Positions 1-12,699 of a stretch of 41,001 bases of DNA are shown here, in pieces. This DNA comes from Myxococcales bacterium (GTDB lineage Bacteria > Myxococcota > Myxococcia > Myxococcales > UBA5297), in NCBI GenBank assembly GCA_031262165.1, contig JAISIF010000155.1, forward strand, positions 1 to 41,001. Direction: 5' to 3'. The notes beneath the pieces were generated by a model. That model was not told the origin of the DNA and ran no database searches. It saw only the letters and a program-made list of their open reading frames with translations. Both the position numbers and the translations under genes were made by a program. Within the stretch, counting starts at the first letter, position 1. Each line of letters opens with the position of its first letter.

Positions 1-289
1 TTATCGGCTTTGCAGACATCTCCCTCGATGAAGGGGACTCCATCCAAAACTTCTCTCTCGGAGGGAGGTGACCCGGAGGGCCGGAGGGAGTGGTCGTGTC
101 AAACCAATGGAGAGCTCGCGCCCCCTGCCCTCCCCTGACGCGCGAGGTTGCTTTTTGGCGCCTCTCTGAATAGTGCCGCGCCGCTTTTTTGGAGGGGTGG
201 CTCAGCCCCTTCCCCGATTCACCTTCGAGAACGCTCGCCGCGGCAATCTGCCCTCCGGCGTTCCTCCTCCCCACGAGCAAGGAGCCTTC
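1..289. other. Leader region upstream of glgP, no gene seen
   Basis: This stretch is G-rich on the + strand, with several GGAGGG runs between 58 and 90. I see no complete gene, hairpin with a T tract, or recognisable RNA. It probably holds the promoter and leader of the glycogen phosphorylase gene, but I cannot point to a convincing -10/-35 pair. An open frame runs into glgP from 173. It has no ribosome-binding site at its first ATG and is better read as leader. Confidence 0.4.
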
Positions 290-2914
<2,625 letters not shown>

Positions 2915-2950
2915 GCACGCCTCCTCAGAGCTCCCGCAGACATCACTCCA

Positions 2951-2982
2951 AGGGGCGCGGTCGATCGCCGCGCTCCTTTTTT
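2951..2982 (+). terminator. Intrinsic terminator after glgP
   Basis: AGGGGCGCGG at 2951-2960 pairs with CCGCGCTCCT at 2968-2977 (10 bp with one G-U) across a 7-nt loop. Six T follow directly. It lies 37 bp after the glgP stop. Confidence 0.9.
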
Positions 2983-3166
2983 ATGACGGACCAGCACCGG
3001 CAGCTCGGCGCGCCGCAAGGCCTGTCGCGCAAAGTGGTTTTGCGACTATCGCCCCCTCCCCTCCCTTCGCTTCGCGGCGGCACTCTCCCGCGAGGAGGCA
3101 AGGGAAGAGATTGCGGATGGGGCGAAAGCGCATCTTCCGATCGATTCAGACAGACAGAGGCTCGCC

Positions 3167-4357
3167 ATGACCAACCACCTCCCCGTTCGCTTTGGCATCG
3201 ACGTGCTGCGCGCCCAAGGCTTCCAGTCCCTGCGCGGTCTCAGGGTCGGCGCCATCTGCAACACGACGAGCATCGACGCGCGCTTCGAGCACCTGGCCGA
3301 CCTGCTCCAGGGCGCGGCCGGTGTCACCCTGGTCTCCCTCTTTGGCCCAGAGCACGGCGTGCGCGGTGAAGCGCAGGACATGATCGGCGTGGACGACGAC
3401 GGCCGCGATCCAGCGACAGGCCTGCCGGTCCACTCGCTCTATGGCGCGAGCTTCGAATCGCTCTCGCCCACGCCCGCCTCGCTCCGAGGCCTCGACGCGC
3501 TCGTCTTCGACATCCAGGACGTGGGCAGCCGCTACTACACCTACATCTACACGATGGCGCTGTGCATGAAGGCCGCGGCGCGTGCGCGCATCGCCTTCGT
3601 CGTCCTCGACCGCCCCAACCCCATCAACGGCGTTCAGATCGAGGGCAATCTCGTGCATCCGGGCTTCGAGAGCTTCGTCGGCCTATTCCCGCTGCCCAAC
3701 CGCCACGCGATGACTGCGGGCGAGCTCGCCCGCTACTTCAACGACGTCCACGGCATCGGCTGCGATCTCACGGTCGTGCCGTGCGAGGGCTGGCAGCGCG
3801 CGATGTGGTGGGAAGAGACGGGTCGGGCGTTCGTTCCGCCCTCGCCCAACATGCCCACCGTCGACACCGCCTGCGTCTATCCAGGCCTATGCCTCGTCGA
3901 GGGGACGAACCTCTCCGAGGGCCGCGGGACCACGCGACCGTTCGAGCTCATCGGCGCGCCGTTCCTCGATTCCAAGCGCTTCGTCGAGGCGCTGCGGGCC
4001 GAACATCTGGAAGGCGTGGCATTCCGGGCGACCTCGTTCCTGCCGACCTTCCAAAAGCACGCGGGCCAAAGTTGCGGTGGCGCCATGATTCACGTGATGG
4101 ACAGGGCCTCGTTCCAGCCCCTCCGAACCGGGATCGCGCTCCTGCGCGCGGCCAAGGCCGTTGGTGGCGAGCGCTTCCAATGGCGCACCGAAAAATACGA
4201 ATTCATCGACGACAAGCCGGCCATCGATCTGCTGTGCGGGACGGATTCGATCCGAAAGGCCTTGGATGCCGGTCAATCCCTCGATGAGTGCATGAGAGGC
4301 TTCGAGGAAGAATTGAACTCATTCAAAGAAGTGAGGAAGAGGTATTTGATTTATTGA
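3167..4357 (+). CDS. namZ: NamZ/DUF1343 family exo-beta-N-acetylmuramidase
   Basis: Proteins of this family (Pfam DUF1343) include NamZ, which releases N-acetylmuramic acid from the non-reducing end of peptidoglycan fragments for cell-wall recycling. The 396-residue protein shows the family hallmarks in order: an N-terminal GIDVL segment, FGPEHG at residues 59-64, the DIQDVGSRYYTY segment, LDRPNPI, and the GLCLVEGTNLSEGRGTTRPFE block. ATG 3167 follows AGAGG by 6 nt. No signal peptide or lipobox is visible, so I infer a cytoplasmic enzyme, although several characterised relatives are exported. The gap from glgP holds the glgP terminator and a GC-rich imperfect inverted repeat (about 3050-3130). 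No other recycling gene is adjacent. Family assignment is firm; substrate is inferred from the family. Confidence 0.9.
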   Translation: MTNHLPVRFGIDVLRAQGFQSLRGLRVGAICNTTSIDARFEHLADLLQGAAGVTLVSLFGPEHGVRGEAQDMIGVDDDGRDPATGLPVHSLYGASFESLSPTPASLRGLDALVFDIQDVGSRYYTYIYTMALCMKAAARARIAFVVLDRPNPINGVQIEGNLVHPGFESFVGLFPLPNRHAMTAGELARYFNDVHGIGCDLTVVPCEGWQRAMWWEETGRAFVPPSPNMPTVDTACVYPGLCLVEGTNLSEGRGTTRPFELIGAPFLDSKRFVEALRAEHLEGVAFRATSFLPTFQKHAGQSCGGAMIHVMDRASFQPLRTGIALLRAAKAVGGERFQWRTEKYEFIDDKPAIDLLCGTDSIRKALDAGQSLDECMRGFEEELNSFKEVRKRYLIY

Positions 4358-4845
4358 ATGAACATAATACTCCAAAATGCCTTCGATTATTTTAAAAATT
4401 TATCTTTAGATCATCCGTTTTCGAGACTGCCTTTATGAATCAATTATTTCCCGGTTTGCTTCGGCGCTCAATCCTCGCAATGACGACATGTTTTTCAAGT
4501 AGAGGCGATCGGAGAACGACTCGACATCGAAGTATCTCGTCGACACTCCCATCTTTACGCCATTGGAAAAGTGACACGGCCTCCAATGGGATAAGTCCTA
4601 CAAATCCCCTCGTCTGTAGGGATTACCCATAAAACAATCATTCATTTTACCATTCTCCCAAACAAATCGGGTCCCCCCGGATTTCCCCGCCTGTATTCCG
4701 TTCGAGAAATCCGGCTGAGACCGCCTTGCCAAGCCCTCGGCGATGACTAGATTGCCGCGCCTTTTGGCGCCCTCTGGCGAATGGTTGCGCCCAATGGAAA
4801 TCAATTCATTTCTACCTCGCTCCCACTGAAACAAATGAGGTCCAC
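4358..4845. other. AT-rich gap between namZ and lon, with a stray MITE end
   Basis: This 488-bp stretch is clearly richer in AT than its neighbours and holds no convincing gene; the longest open frame (about 65 codons) has no ribosome-binding site. At 4590-4602, GGGATAAGTCCTA matches the terminal inverted repeat of the MITE copies at 14849-14994 and 33922-34081, but I find no partner end nearby. A degenerate, oppositely facing version (TGTAGGGATTACCC) follows about 12 bp later. It may be a remnant of an old insertion. The lon promoter must lie in the last 100 bp, but I see no clear heat-shock motif. Confidence 0.5.
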
Positions 4846-7326
<2,481 letters not shown>

Positions 7327-7363
7327 AGGCCTCGATTCGACTCTTTCGCTTCAAGTCGAGAAA

Positions 7364-7398
7364 AAGGCGGCTCTCCAAGGAGAGGGCCGCTTTTTTTT
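7364..7398 (+). terminator. Intrinsic terminator after lon
   Basis: GGCGGCTCTCC and GGAGAGGGCCGC form a hairpin with one bulged base and a very short loop. Eight T follow at 7391-7398. It sits about 40 bp downstream of the lon stop. Confidence 0.88.
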
Positions 7399-7444
7399 CG
7401 CCGTGGACCAAGAGAATTCGGCCGCCCTCGTCCTGCCCATAGGC

Positions 7445-7599
7445 AATCGAATTCTGTTTTTCGACCAAGAGCGAGGCGTCTCTTCGTAGGGGCATTGCGT
7501 GCAACACCCTGCGCTCGTCATTCGACACAAACACGACGGGCCATGCACGCAACGCCCCTACACATCCCGATTCGAGATCAAAAAAATAGAATTCGACCG
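7445..7599. repeat. Nested palindromic repeat with GTAGGGGC core, copy 1
   Basis: The outer ends are inverted repeats (CAATCGAATTCTGTTTTTCGA against a matching end with ATAGAATTCGACCG). Inside lies a 76-bp core at 7486-7561 whose ends, GTAGGGGCATTGCGTGCA and TGCACGCAACGCCCCTAC, pair over 18 bp with one mismatch. A closely similar copy in opposite orientation is at 33648-33803. Core-only or diverged relatives lie at 25847-25980 and 28311-28389, with a decayed one near 11414-11510. The size and terminal repeats fit a small non-autonomous mobile element. No transposase is linked to it here. Confidence 0.8.
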
Positions 7600-7667
7600 C
7601 CCTCGTCCTGCCCATGACGTTCTTTGCAGTTCGAGAGTGCCAGTGTAAGGTGCGCCGTTTTTTTTCG

Positions 7668-7697
7668 AGGGAGCGCCGACAGACGCTCCCTTTCTTT
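7668..7697 (+). terminator. Hairpin with T-rich tail upstream of the HD exoribonuclease
   Basis: AGGGAGCG at 7668-7675 pairs perfectly with CGCTCCCT at 7684-7691 over an 8-nt loop, followed by TTCTTTT. Eight T also precede it, so it could work in either direction or be a leader attenuator of the next gene, whose ATG is 49 bp downstream. Confidence 0.55.
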
Positions 7698-7745
7698 TGA
7701 TTATCGATGATTGAGGTCCCCCTCGATTCAATCCCTGGAGACGCC

Positions 7746-9293
7746 ATGAAAAAGACGTTCGTCAAAGACATCCACGACAAGGATTCGGTGAACAGCATCT
7801 TCCTCGTGACCCGCAAGACGCTCGTCACCAACAAGGCCAAGCCCTTCCTCGCGCTCATGCTGCGCGACCGGACCGGCGACCTCGACGCGCGCGCCTGGGA
7901 AGACGCCGAGCGCCTCGCCGCCCTGTTCGAGCGCGACGACTACATCCGGGTCGAAGGGACCGTTCTCCAGTATCAGGGCCGCCTCCAGCTCAAGGTGGAC
8001 GCCATCGAAAAGGCCAGCGCCGAGGGCCTCGATCCCGCTGACTTCGCTGGGCCGATCAAGGCCGCGCCAGGCGATCGGGCCATCGCCCAGATCCAGGACA
8101 TGGCCGAGCGCATCCAGGACCCCAATCTCAAGGCCCTGGCCCAGGCCTTCCTTGGCGACGAGGCCATCGTGGAGCCCCTGCGTCGCGCCCCTGCCGCCCG
8201 CAGCATCCACCACTCGGCGCCGGGTGGGCTCGCCGAGCACACCCTCTCGGTCATGCGCCTCGTCCAGCGGATCGCCGATCACTACCCCATGGCCGATCGC
8301 GATCTGATGCTCTGCGGCGCGCTGCTGCACGACATCGGCAAGCTGCGCGAGATGTCGATGGAGCGACAGACCGAATACACCGACGAGGGCCGTCTCCTGG
8401 GCCACCTCGCGATCGGCGCCCAGATGATCCACGACCGCTGCGCCAAGCTCCCCGACTTCCCCCAGACCTTGGAGACGCACCTGCTGCACATCGTCCTGGC
8501 GCACCATGGCGCCCTCGAATTCGGCAGCCCGCGCCTGCCCCAGACGCTCGAAGCCATCCTCGTCCACCACCTCGACGATCTCGACAGCAAGGTCGGCGCG
8601 CTCATGGAGATCTACCAGCGCGATCCCTACGAAAATGAGGCGTGGACCGACTTCCAGAAGGTCCACAACCGCCACTTCTTCAAGGGCCCCACGCCGACGG
8701 TGCACGCCAAGCTGCCCTTCGAGCGCAAGAAGCGACGCGCCGCCGCCGCTCAGAATCAAAAGGAGAAGCAGGGGAAGGTGGCGGAGCAGAGCGCACCCGC
8801 GCGCATGACCGAGAGCTCGGCACCACTGACCGAGTCCAAGGCAGCGCTCGGCACGCACGGCCAGCCGCCTCCCGCTCCAGAGCGGAAAGCCCCAGAGAAG
8901 GCAGCGGGCGATCCCAACGCCGAGCCCAGGCGCGAGAAGCGCGAGCGCGACGCAGACAGAGATCGAGACCGCAAGGGTGGCCCCAAGGTGCCTGCGGCCA
9001 ATGCCCTGTCCTTCAAGCCGTTCGCGGCCCTGGCGGCGGCGCTCGGTGAGCGCGACCCGCAGGAAGCCCTCGACGTGGTCCGCTCTGCCGTGGATGCCGT
9101 GGCGCAGACGGTCGAGGCGGCCGTCGATTCCGCGGTCAAGGTGCTCTCCGCCGACAAGCCCACGGCCGACGAGACGACAGCTGCCGAGAGCGTGGAAGCC
9201 ATCGACACCACTGAAAACATCGAGCGCCCAGAGAGCAGCGCCCAATCAGCGGGCGAGGCGCCTACCGATCGGCAGGACGACAGCGCGACGTGA
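7746..9293 (+). CDS. 3'-5' exoribonuclease YhaM-like: OB-fold plus HD domain, long C-terminal tail
   Basis: The layout matches YhaM/CBF1-type 3'-5' exonucleases. An N-terminal OB-fold nucleic-acid-binding domain (about 1-95, including FLALMLRDRTGDLDARAW) is followed by an HD metal-dependent hydrolase domain (about 160-310). The HD domain shows the HHSAPGGLAEHT segment, the H195-D196 pair in LLHDIGKL, then HHGALEFGSP and HHLDDLDSK. This core acts on RNA or single-stranded DNA ends in the cytoplasm. The last 190 residues or so are low-complexity, rich in Lys/Arg/Ala and then acidic, and are absent from the Bacillus protein. The tail may bind RNA or partners (inference). ATG 7746 follows GGAG by 5 nt; an in-frame ATG at 7707 lacks a ribosome-binding site. 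Confidence 0.85.
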   Translation: MKKTFVKDIHDKDSVNSIFLVTRKTLVTNKAKPFLALMLRDRTGDLDARAWEDAERLAALFERDDYIRVEGTVLQYQGRLQLKVDAIEKASAEGLDPADFAGPIKAAPGDRAIAQIQDMAERIQDPNLKALAQAFLGDEAIVEPLRRAPAARSIHHSAPGGLAEHTLSVMRLVQRIADHYPMADRDLMLCGALLHDIGKLREMSMERQTEYTDEGRLLGHLAIGAQMIHDRCAKLPDFPQTLETHLLHIVLAHHGALEFGSPRLPQTLEAILVHHLDDLDSKVGALMEIYQRDPYENEAWTDFQKVHNRHFFKGPTPTVHAKLPFERKKRRAAAAQNQKEKQGKVAEQSAPARMTESSAPLTESKAALGTHGQPPPAPERKAPEKAAGDPNAEPRREKRERDADRDRDRKGGPKVPAANALSFKPFAALAAALGERDPQEALDVVRSAVDAVAQTVEAAVDSAVKVLSADKPTADETTAAESVEAIDTTENIERPESSAQSAGEAPTDRQDDSAT

Positions 9294-9448
9294 GTGAGAA
9301 GATGAGGAAATCGCTGTCGCCTGAAGATCTCTCCGCGTAGAAAGCCCCCTTTTTTTTGAAGAGCGCCACCCGCTCGAAGTCTTCCAACGAAGGGTGTGTG
9401 GCTCTTGCCAGATGAAGTCTCTCGCCCAGTTCTGCCCGCGGAGGTTGG

Positions 9449-11263
9449 ATGAAGCTGATTATCGAGGATGATGAAGGCCGAAAGACCGCCGTCCCTCTCG
9501 TCCAAGACGAGATGGAGATCACGATCGGTCGCCAGGAAGACAACGTCATCCGGCTCACCGAGCGAAACGTCTCCCGCAAGCACGCCCGGCTCACGCGTAA
9601 GCACAGCGAACTCTTCATCGAGGATCTCGGCAGCTACTGCGGGGTCAAGGTGAACGGGCAGCGCATCCAGGGTTCCCGCAAGCTTTCGATGACTGACATC
9701 GTCCAGATCGGCGACTACGACATCGGCTTCCAAGAGGACAAAAAGGCCGAACGCGCTGCCGCCGACTCCAAGGCAGCCGCCGTGGGCAACGCGCCGACGC
9801 AGGGCCAGGACCAGATCCCATCGGAGCGCCTCTCCACGTCGATCATCGATATCGGTGACCTGAAGGCCTACGACAACATCCCGGTGGTGGACATCGCGAT
9901 CGAACAGGCGCCGCGCATCGTGGTTCAGTCGGGCGATCTCAAGGGGCGAGAGTTCGCGTGCATCCGCTCGGTCCTGACCGTTGGCCGCGACTTCGAGAAT
10001 GACATCGCCATCGATCACCGCAGCCTGTCCCGCAGCCACTGCAAGTTCCTCCGAACGCCGGACGGCGAATGGAAGGTCATCGATCTCGGCTCGTCCAACG
10101 GCGTCAAAATCAATGGCGAGCGCTACTCGGTGGGCACCCTCACTTCGGGCGACACGATCCTCATCGGTCGCGTCAAGCTCTCCTTCCTCATCCCGGGTCA
10201 GCCAGCGGCGGCGTCCAAGAAGGACAGAGCCCGAGACGAGGCCTCGGTCGTAGCAGCCAAACACGGCGCTCATCGCCCGAGCGCGTCGTCTGGTCGCCTC
10301 ATCGGCCTGATCGCCGCCTGCGCCGTGCTCCTCCTGGGGGCCGCGGGTGCTGGATTCTACTTCGTGAAAGACAGATCAGCGGCGCCCACCATGGCAGTGG
10401 CTGCCGTCACGTCGCCGCCACCGCCGCGCCTCGATGCCGACGAAGATGAAGCGAATGACAGAGTGTTCGATGCGCCAGCGCCAGCGCAGGCTCGAACGCC
10501 GCCCGCGGTCGTCTCAGCGCCAACCGCGGCGTCAGTGCCATCAACCCCAGCCGTGGTGGCCGCGGACAAATCGGAAGCGCCGGACACGGACGCCGAGGCA
10601 CGCCAAGCGTTCGACAAGGGCAAGGCCCTCCTGGCGTCGGGCAAATTCTCCGAGGCCGTTCAGCCTCTTCAGGAGGCCGTGGACGCCGAGCTCCAAGGGG
10701 CCGACGCGCTTCTCGACAAGGCGACGCGAGAGGCCAAGGCCATGGACGCCCTGGCATCTGGCCAGGCGCTGTTCGACGAGGCGAAGTTCGAGGAGGCCCG
10801 CACCGAGCTCAAGGACATCCCCGAGTCGAGCGCTCAGGCAGAGGCCGCTGGGGAACTGCTGACCAAGATCGATGCGGCAGTGGCCAAAGCCGAAAAGGCG
10901 GAGCGCCCCCAGGCCGAGGACGAACAACGGGCCAACCTCGCTCCCAGCGCACCAAAGTCCCAGTCCAAGAAGCAAAAGCCTAGATCCCCCTATGGCGCTG
11001 CCTACGACGAGATCCCCGAGGACAAGATGCAGGTGCTCGACAGCTATCTGGGCGAGATGTGCGACAAGCCAGAGGCCGCCATCCCTCCGCTCAGGCGCCT
11101 CATCAGGGAGAACCCGGACTACGGCTATGCCTACGTCTTCCTGGGCTCCTGCTACATCGAGTCGGACGAGGTGGAGAAGGGTAAGAAGCTCTACAGGGAC
11201 TTCCTGCGGCGCTGGCCCAAGCACCCTGACGCGCCTGTGGTCCGCGAGGCTCTTCAGGACTGA
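9449..11263 (+). CDS. Membrane protein with two FHA domains, one TM helix and TPR-like repeats
   Basis: The 604-residue protein starts with two forkhead-associated domains, which bind phosphothreonine peptides. FHA1 is at about 5-95 (ITIGRQEDN, NVSRKHARL, VNGQRI). FHA2 is at about 150-250 (LTVGRDFENDI, SLSRSHCKF, GSSNGVKING). A single transmembrane helix follows at about 283-307. A Pro/Ala-rich linker then leads to a C-terminal part with TPR-like helices from about 380 to the end. The FHA domains would be cytoplasmic and the TPR part outside the inner membrane. Such layouts are common in myxobacteria, where they couple Ser/Thr kinase signals to envelope complexes; no kinase lies in this window. 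ATG 9449 follows GGAGG by 4 nt. Domain calls are firm, the role is unknown. Confidence 0.85.
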   Translation: MKLIIEDDEGRKTAVPLVQDEMEITIGRQEDNVIRLTERNVSRKHARLTRKHSELFIEDLGSYCGVKVNGQRIQGSRKLSMTDIVQIGDYDIGFQEDKKAERAAADSKAAAVGNAPTQGQDQIPSERLSTSIIDIGDLKAYDNIPVVDIAIEQAPRIVVQSGDLKGREFACIRSVLTVGRDFENDIAIDHRSLSRSHCKFLRTPDGEWKVIDLGSSNGVKINGERYSVGTLTSGDTILIGRVKLSFLIPGQPAAASKKDRARDEASVVAAKHGAHRPSASSGRLIGLIAACAVLLLGAAGAGFYFVKDRSAAPTMAVAAVTSPPPPRLDADEDEANDRVFDAPAPAQARTPPAVVSAPTAASVPSTPAVVAADKSEAPDTDAEARQAFDKGKALLASGKFSEAVQPLQEAVDAELQGADALLDKATREAKAMDALASGQALFDEAKFEEARTELKDIPESSAQAEAAGELLTKIDAAVAKAEKAERPQAEDEQRANLAPSAPKSQSKKQKPRSPYGAAYDEIPEDKMQVLDSYLGEMCDKPEAAIPPLRRLIRENPDYGYAYVFLGSCYIESDEVEKGKKLYRDFLRRWPKHPDAPVVREALQD

Positions 11264-11654
11264 CACCCCCTCTCCCACAGGGAAGAGGTTGGCTTCGGCT
11301 CGGCTCGATTCGTCTTGCTTTGGCCGACGAGGCGAGGCGCCTGTCACCGATGCGGGGGAGGTAGCGAGGACTTTCCTGCCATCCAAGGCAAGCGCGGTCT
11401 GACGATTTCGAGCAAGGGCGTTGCGCTGTCTGTCGTCGTCCATCGTTCGACATGGCATTCATACGCCCCTCCCCGATTCGACAGCCCCGAACAGAATGCG
11501 ATTGCCCTGTCGTCCAGCCGACATACTGGACGTGGCGCGGGCAAAAGGTGCCGCGCGCGCATGTCTGCTCTGCCGTCGATGGGGGCGAACAAGCTCGCTC
11601 TCTGGGCCCCTCTGAGGCCAGTCCCTCCAGCGCGGCCTCCAGGAGATGAGAACC
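11264..11654. other. Gap before the ECF sigma gene, with a decayed repeat
   Basis: No gene is supported in this 391-bp gap. Around 11414-11510 the sequence keeps the order of features of the GTAGGGGC family: GGGCGTTGCG, a GTCGTC...TTCGACA segment, ACGCCCCT, then GAACAGAATGCGATTGCCCTG as an outer end. It has lost most of the pairing and looks like an old copy. AGGAG at 11641-11645 is the ribosome-binding site of the next gene. Confidence 0.45.
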
Positions 11655-12293
11655 ATGGTGGACAAAGCAGAAGAGGACATTGGCCTCTTGGTCGAAAGGG
11701 CACAGCGGCGCGATTTCCAAGCGTTCGAAGCGCTCGTGACCCGACACCGATCGAAGATCTACGCGCTCGCGCTGCGCATGGTTCACAGCTCGGGCGAAGC
11801 CGAAGAGCTGACCCAGGAGACCTTTTTGTCGGCCTGGCAGAACCTGCCGAACTTTCGTGGCGAGTCGGCGTTTGGCTCCTGGCTACACCGCATCTGTGCC
11901 AACTTTGCCCTGATGCGGCTGCGCCGTCTGAAGCTCGAACCAACGCTGGCCGACGAGCCGATCCTCCCCGAACCGCGCTTCGACTCGAACGGCGCCATGA
12001 TGGCGACCGTCTCCCACTCCTACGACTGGACACGGGGCACCGAGGAGAAGCTGCTCGACCATGAGCTACGCGAGGCCATCACGCAGGCCACCGATCGGCT
12101 GCCACCCGACTACCGAGCGGTCTTCCTACTCAAGGACATCGAGGGCCTTTCCTACGAGGAGATCGCCGAGCACTTCGGCATCACGGTCGCGGCGATCAAG
12201 AGTCGCCTGCACCGGGCCCGGGTCGCCATGCGCGAGGCCATCAACGCCTTTTACAGTGACTCTTCGAAACGCTCCCGCCCCTCGGGCATTTAG
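11655..12293 (+). CDS. ECF (sigma-70 family) RNA polymerase sigma factor
   Basis: This is an extracytoplasmic-function sigma factor, which directs RNA polymerase to a small stress or signal regulon. Region 2 is clear (FEALVTRHRSKIYALALRM, then EAEELTQETFLSAW and FGSWLHRI). So is region 4 with its helix-turn-helix (LPPDYRAVFLLKDIEGLSYEEI, then VAAIKSRLHRAR). I chose ATG 11655 because AGGAG at 11641-11645 is 9 nt away; the in-frame ATG 11646 is only 1 nt from that site. This gives 212 residues, a normal RpoE-like size. A zinc-finger protein starts 62 bp downstream and is the likely anti-sigma factor. The sigma factor's own target promoter could not be identified upstream. Confidence 0.93.
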   Translation: MVDKAEEDIGLLVERAQRRDFQAFEALVTRHRSKIYALALRMVHSSGEAEELTQETFLSAWQNLPNFRGESAFGSWLHRICANFALMRLRRLKLEPTLADEPILPEPRFDSNGAMMATVSHSYDWTRGTEEKLLDHELREAITQATDRLPPDYRAVFLLKDIEGLSYEEIAEHFGITVAAIKSRLHRARVAMREAINAFYSDSSKRSRPSGI

Positions 12294-12355
12294 CGAATCT
12301 TGGAGTTGGCGATTCAAAATCCATCGTCTGTCCCTCTGCCTCGAGGTCCTCTCCT

Positions 12356-12658
12356 ATGAGCGACGCCCAGCCGCCCAAGACAAAGCCGCCCGAATGGATC
12401 TCCTGTCAGGAACTCACCGAACAGCTGCTCGACTATGTCAGCGACACGCTCGAACTCGAGATGCGAGGGCGACTGGAGCGGCACTTCAAGCTCTGCCCGC
12501 CGTGTTTCAAGTTTCTCAGGGAATATCGGATGCTCCCCCAGCTCTGTCAGCGCACGCTCCAGCACGCGATGCCCGACGAGGCTGCCGAGCGCCTCACCGC
12601 GTTCCTGAGAGCCAGGGCCTGGGACGATCACGATCCCAGCGGGCCCTCTACCTCGTGA
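12356..12658 (+). CDS. Short zinc-finger (ZAS type) anti-sigma factor
   Basis: The 100-residue protein has the HxxxCxxC zinc motif of ZAS anti-sigma factors (HFKLCPPC at about 43-50). A cysteine sits upstream in ISCQELTEQLLDY, as in the HC2 zinc-finger family. It lies directly downstream of the ECF sigma gene on the same strand, the usual place for its anti-sigma partner. Unlike many relatives it has no transmembrane helix, so it would be a soluble inhibitor. That suggests a cytoplasmic signal, perhaps a redox state sensed by the zinc-binding cysteines (inference). GAGG lies 9 nt before the ATG. Its stop codon overlaps the ATG of a 13-codon reading frame. Confidence 0.85.
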   Translation: MSDAQPPKTKPPEWISCQELTEQLLDYVSDTLELEMRGRLERHFKLCPPCFKFLREYRMLPQLCQRTLQHAMPDEAAERLTAFLRARAWDDHDPSGPSTS

Positions 12659-12699
12659 TGAGCCGCCTGCCGCGCCGCGCTGCGTTGGACCGAGCCTGA
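12658..12699 (+). CDS. Possible 13-residue leader peptide bridging anti-sigma factor and rlmN
   Basis: ATG 12658 overlaps the anti-sigma stop as TGATG, and its own TGA at 12697-12699 overlaps the rlmN ATG, again as TGATG. The product would be an Arg-rich 13-mer, MSRLPRRAALDRA. rlmN has no good Shine-Dalgarno of its own, so this small frame would let ribosomes pass from one gene to the next by two stop-start hand-offs. It could also be chance; no homology can be judged at this size. Confidence 0.35.
   Translation: MSRLPRRAALDRA

Noticed and set aside
173-289. Extending GlgP by 39 residues to the first codon of the open frame
   Set aside because: AAGGAG at 279-284 marks ATG 290 as the start; the upstream ATG at 173 has no ribosome-binding site and the extra residues are Pro/Arg-rich noise.
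4435-4632. 65-codon frame between namZ and lon
   Set aside because: It has no ribosome-binding site, an unusual composition and crosses the stray MITE end.
7728-9245. Long minus-strand open frame opposite the HD exoribonuclease
   Set aside because: Composition is that of an antisense shadow in high-GC DNA; it lacks motifs and a ribosome-binding site, whereas the + strand has OB-fold and HD motifs.
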